From: Elstera litoralis
GTDB lineage: Bacteria; Pseudomonadota; Alphaproteobacteria; Elsterales; Elsteraceae
Length of the DNA: 6,625 nt
Assembly (NCBI RefSeq): GCF_000963705.1
Contig: NZ_LAJY01000262.1
Coordinates: forward strand, 1-6,625
Reading direction: 5' to 3'
Shown here: positions 4,566-6,625 of the stretch, piece after piece
How positions within the stretch are numbered: position 1 is the stretch's first letter
How the letters are laid out: each line of letters begins with the position of its first letter
Translations under genes and position numbers: made by a program
Notes under the pieces: generated by a model
The model's database searches: none
What the model was told of the DNA's origin: nothing
The model's input: only the letters and a program-made list of their open reading frames with translations

Positions 4566-6625
4566 TGCGGGAAATGCACCGAGGCTTCGCGCAAGGTACG
4601 CAAGGCTTCACCGATTTGACCGCCCTGGATGTAAAGATCGGCCAGCCGCTTCAACTGCACATATTCAAGCGAGCCGCCCGGCCAGGCGTAGCGCGTCTTT
4701 TCCAAGCGCTCGATGGCTTCCAGCCGGTCGATCCGCCCGTCTTTCAAGGCTTCCTCAACCCACACCGGCTCGGCATGCGCCCGGATACGGCGATCATCGG
4801 AGGCGATCAGCCGATCCAAGATCGGCAGCGCCGTGGTGCGCCGGTCGGTCTTCAGCATCACCTTGGCGCGAATGAACTCGGCTTCAGCGCGCGCCTCGGG
4901 CGGCGCATCGGGGCGGGCCAGCAGATCGGTATAGGCGAGCGCCCGGCGCGAATCGCCCACCTTCTCCGCGGCTTCGGCGGCCAGCAAAACCAACTTCGCG
5001 CGCATCGGCATCGGGTAGCTGTCGGGAATGCCGCCCGCGCGCCGGAACAGATCGTCCGCCGAATTCCAGGATTCGACCTGGGCCGAGGCCGCTGCGCGCC
5101 ACAGCAGCGCTTCGGGATCGGTATCCAAGCGCCGATCCATCAACTCGGGCAGCGCCGCCACCCCTTCTTCGCGCATCACCCGCACGGCACCGCGCAGGGC
5201 GAGCAGGGCCGGATCATTGGCGAGCGCCGGCGTCATCCGACCGATCAACTCCAACACGCCGAGCGCGTCGGGATATTGCCCTTGGGCGACGAAAAACTGC
5301 GCGAGATCGAAGCGCGCCGACGGGCGGCGCAGCTCGTCGGATTCCGTCACCGCCGTCATCAAGCGCTGGCGGGTTTCCAGAAACGCATCGTCCGGAATTT
5401 GCCACTTGGCGAAATCATAGGCCTTCACCGATCCGGGCCGCCCCGGAATCTGCGACAGGCTGAGCGACGCCCCGATGGTTACGGCACTGGGCGTGACGCG
5501 AATTTCGACCGTATCCGCCTTCGGCACGATCAACACCCCGGAGAGGGTACGCGGTAGCGCGACTTGCGCAAAATCGCGCGGCGCATCGATCCCGCGCGTC
5601 GTCTGCGGCAGGGCAATGAAGCGCCAGAGCGCGCCGGTATCGGGATCGGCGAGCGAAATCGGGAAAGAGGCTTGACTGGTTGCAATCGTAACGAAGCCGC
5701 CCTCGGCATCCGACGTAATCGGCAAGGCCGAATCGGGACGTCCCGTCCCCCTCGGACGCAGCAGCACGACGAGCGCCTGCTCTTCCCGGCTGAGCGTCGG
5801 GACAAGGCCTGCCGGAACCGCCAAACGCAGCACCGATCCATGCGTCGCCTTCAACTGCTCCGGTTCAACCCGCGTGCGCAGGCGCGTCACCGCCGACAGA
5901 TCGGCGGCGAGCGGCGCGGCAAACGCTAAATAAAGCTGATCGTCGCGCAAATAGGCCGCCGCCGGGGCGGGGGTCGGAATCCGAATGGTGATGGATTTAT
6001 CGACCGCCTGCACCGCCGTCAGCGTGATCGGCTGAACCGGCGTCATCGCCGGGGGCACCATCAGCGGCTCGGCGGGAGGCTTCGGCGGCGCGGTAATCGA
6101 GGCCGGAACCGGAGCGGGCGCGGGCGTCGGTTGAGCAACGGGGACTGCGGCTTGCTGAGGCTGGGCTTGCGCCACCTGCACGGGAGCCGCCGACGCGGGT
6201 AGCGATACCGCCACCTTAGCCGCGCCCGCCGGGCCATTCGGCGGGGCTTGCACATCGAGCAGAATGCGCGTGCCGATTTTGCGATCAACGAGCTTGGCGT
6301 TCGGCGGCAAGGCCAGCGCAAATTCGGTGGCGCTGCCATTGGTGGCGGCTTCGACCGTGCCGATGGATTTGGTCAAACGGCGGCGAATATCGGCCAGATC
6401 GAACTGCCCGGCTTTATCGAAGGTAATTCGCGCCACACCATCGGCGGAACTCACGCGGTAGCCGGTCCCGGCGGGCCAATCAAAAACGAAGCGCGTAAAC
6501 GTGCCATTATCGCCGACATTAACCTTCACGCGCGGCACATCGACCGCCGCCACCGAGGCCGGAGCCGCAACCAGCGCCGTCGGGGCTTGTGCCGTTGGCG
6601 TTGCCGGTTTCTCTGGGGGCGGCGT
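4544..6625 (-). CDS. Large AMIN-like/TPR envelope protein, 5' end outside window and frame broken at 3' end
   Basis: The frame is open to the window edge, so 693 residues are visible and the true start, probably with a signal peptide, is missing; the GTG at 6553 is internal. After a Pro/Ala-rich start, residues about 29-128 (VPRVKVNVG, FTRFVFDWP, ARITFDKAG, TRILLDV) form an alternating beta pattern like an AMIN domain, the module that binds peptidoglycan or secretin machinery. A Pro/Ala/Gln-rich linker covers about 129-200, a second beta-rich region about 200-395, and TPR-type helices about 415-686. The last repeat (LADLYIQGGQIGEALRTLRE) ends at HFP, after which seven unrelated residues precede the stop. 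The natural continuation is in the -1 frame. Likely role: periplasmic or envelope scaffold. The exact partner is unknown. Confidence 0.75.
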   Translation of the reverse strand, partial: TPPPEKPATPTAQAPTALVAAPASVAAVDVPRVKVNVGDNGTFTRFVFDWPAGTGYRVSSADGVARITFDKAGQFDLADIRRRLTKSIGTVEAATNGSATEFALALPPNAKLVDRKIGTRILLDVQAPPNGPAGAAKVAVSLPASAAPVQVAQAQPQQAAVPVAQPTPAPAPVPASITAPPKPPAEPLMVPPAMTPVQPITLTAVQAVDKSITIRIPTPAPAAAYLRDDQLYLAFAAPLAADLSAVTRLRTRVEPEQLKATHGSVLRLAVPAGLVPTLSREEQALVVLLRPRGTGRPDSALPITSDAEGGFVTIATSQASFPISLADPDTGALWRFIALPQTTRGIDAPRDFAQVALPRTLSGVLIVPKADTVEIRVTPSAVTIGASLSLSQIPGRPGSVKAYDFAKWQIPDDAFLETRQRLMTAVTESDELRRPSARFDLAQFFVAQGQYPDALGVLELIGRMTPALANDPALLALRGAVRVMREEGVAALPELMDRRLDTDPEALLWRAAASAQVESWNSADDLFRRAGGIPDSYPMPMRAKLVLLAAEAAEKVGDSRRALAYTDLLARPDAPPEARAEAEFIRAKVMLKTDRRTTALPILDRLIASDDRRIRAHAEPVWVEEALKDGRIDRLEAIERLEKTRYAWPGGSLEYVQLKRLADLYIQGGQIGEALRTLREASVHFPQWLMPIS
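4568..4574 (-). other. Frame-break site with T TTC CCG heptamer
   Basis: Reading the minus strand, the codons cat ttc ccg cag form the heptamer T TTC CCG in the X XXY YYZ register. A -1 shift after CCG continues as GCA GTG GCT GAT, exactly the frame of the downstream 280-residue segment, giving HFPAVADADKLKDR. Deletion of one C from an original CCCC run gives the same result. No strong downstream hairpin at the 5-9 base distance usual for recoding was seen. Confidence 0.6.

Noticed and set aside
3711..4619. Plus-strand open frame of 302 codons opposite the TPR region
   Set aside because: Low-complexity Arg/Gln-rich translation, starts inside the terminator-flanked convergent region and runs antisense to a frame with TPR helices.
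4574..5557. Long plus-strand open frame of 327 codons antisense to the TPR gene
   Set aside because: Composition is rich in Arg, Gln, His and Gly as expected for an antisense shadow of a GC-rich gene, and no family motif is visible; the minus-strand frame has clear domain patterns.
6551..6553. GTG as the true start of the large TPR protein
   Set aside because: The frame remains open for 24 more codons to the window edge with the same Pro/Ala-rich composition, and no ribosome binding site precedes the GTG.

Overview
The window looks like an ordinary chromosomal stretch of a GC-rich alphaproteobacterium. The gene content and the protein N-terminus of L13 fit Rhodospirillales-type organisms best, but that placement is inference from family resemblance, not from a search. 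I see no phage, insertion sequence, CRISPR array, tRNA or rRNA.

Layout. Bases 1-51 hold the first 17 codons of rplM (ribosomal protein L13) on the minus strand, cut by the window edge. A 236-bp divergent control region (52-287) carries candidate promoters for rplM to the left and for a three-gene operon to the right. That operon (288-2857, plus strand) encodes an ECHDC3-like crotonase lacking both classic catalytic glutamates, a small YccU-type CoA-binding Rossmann protein, and MetY (O-acetylhomoserine sulfhydrylase). Spacings of 2 and 24 bp suggest co-transcription. Bases 2858-3085 contain a compound inverted repeat of about 115 bp built from nested hairpins, then the leader of an exported two-cysteine glutathione peroxidase (3086-3652). 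A strong bidirectional terminator (3671-3707) separates it from convergent minus-strand genes.

The right 2.9 kb is a large envelope-type protein on the minus strand: an AMIN-like beta domain, a Pro/Ala-rich linker, more beta structure and a long TPR array. Its frame breaks near 4570 and the TPR array continues in the -1 frame to 3723. The two reading frames together look like one ancestral protein. The break sits on a T TTC CCG heptamer, so it is either a one-base deletion (mutation or sequence error) or, less likely, a -1 recoding site.

How the genes may work together. MetY fixes sulfide into homocysteine from O-acetylhomoserine. The two preceding genes have CoA-binding folds but no assignable reaction, so any link to acyl-CoA or sulfur metabolism is a guess from operon structure. 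The points most worth a second look are the frame break, the compound palindrome and the catalytic-residue-free crotonase.
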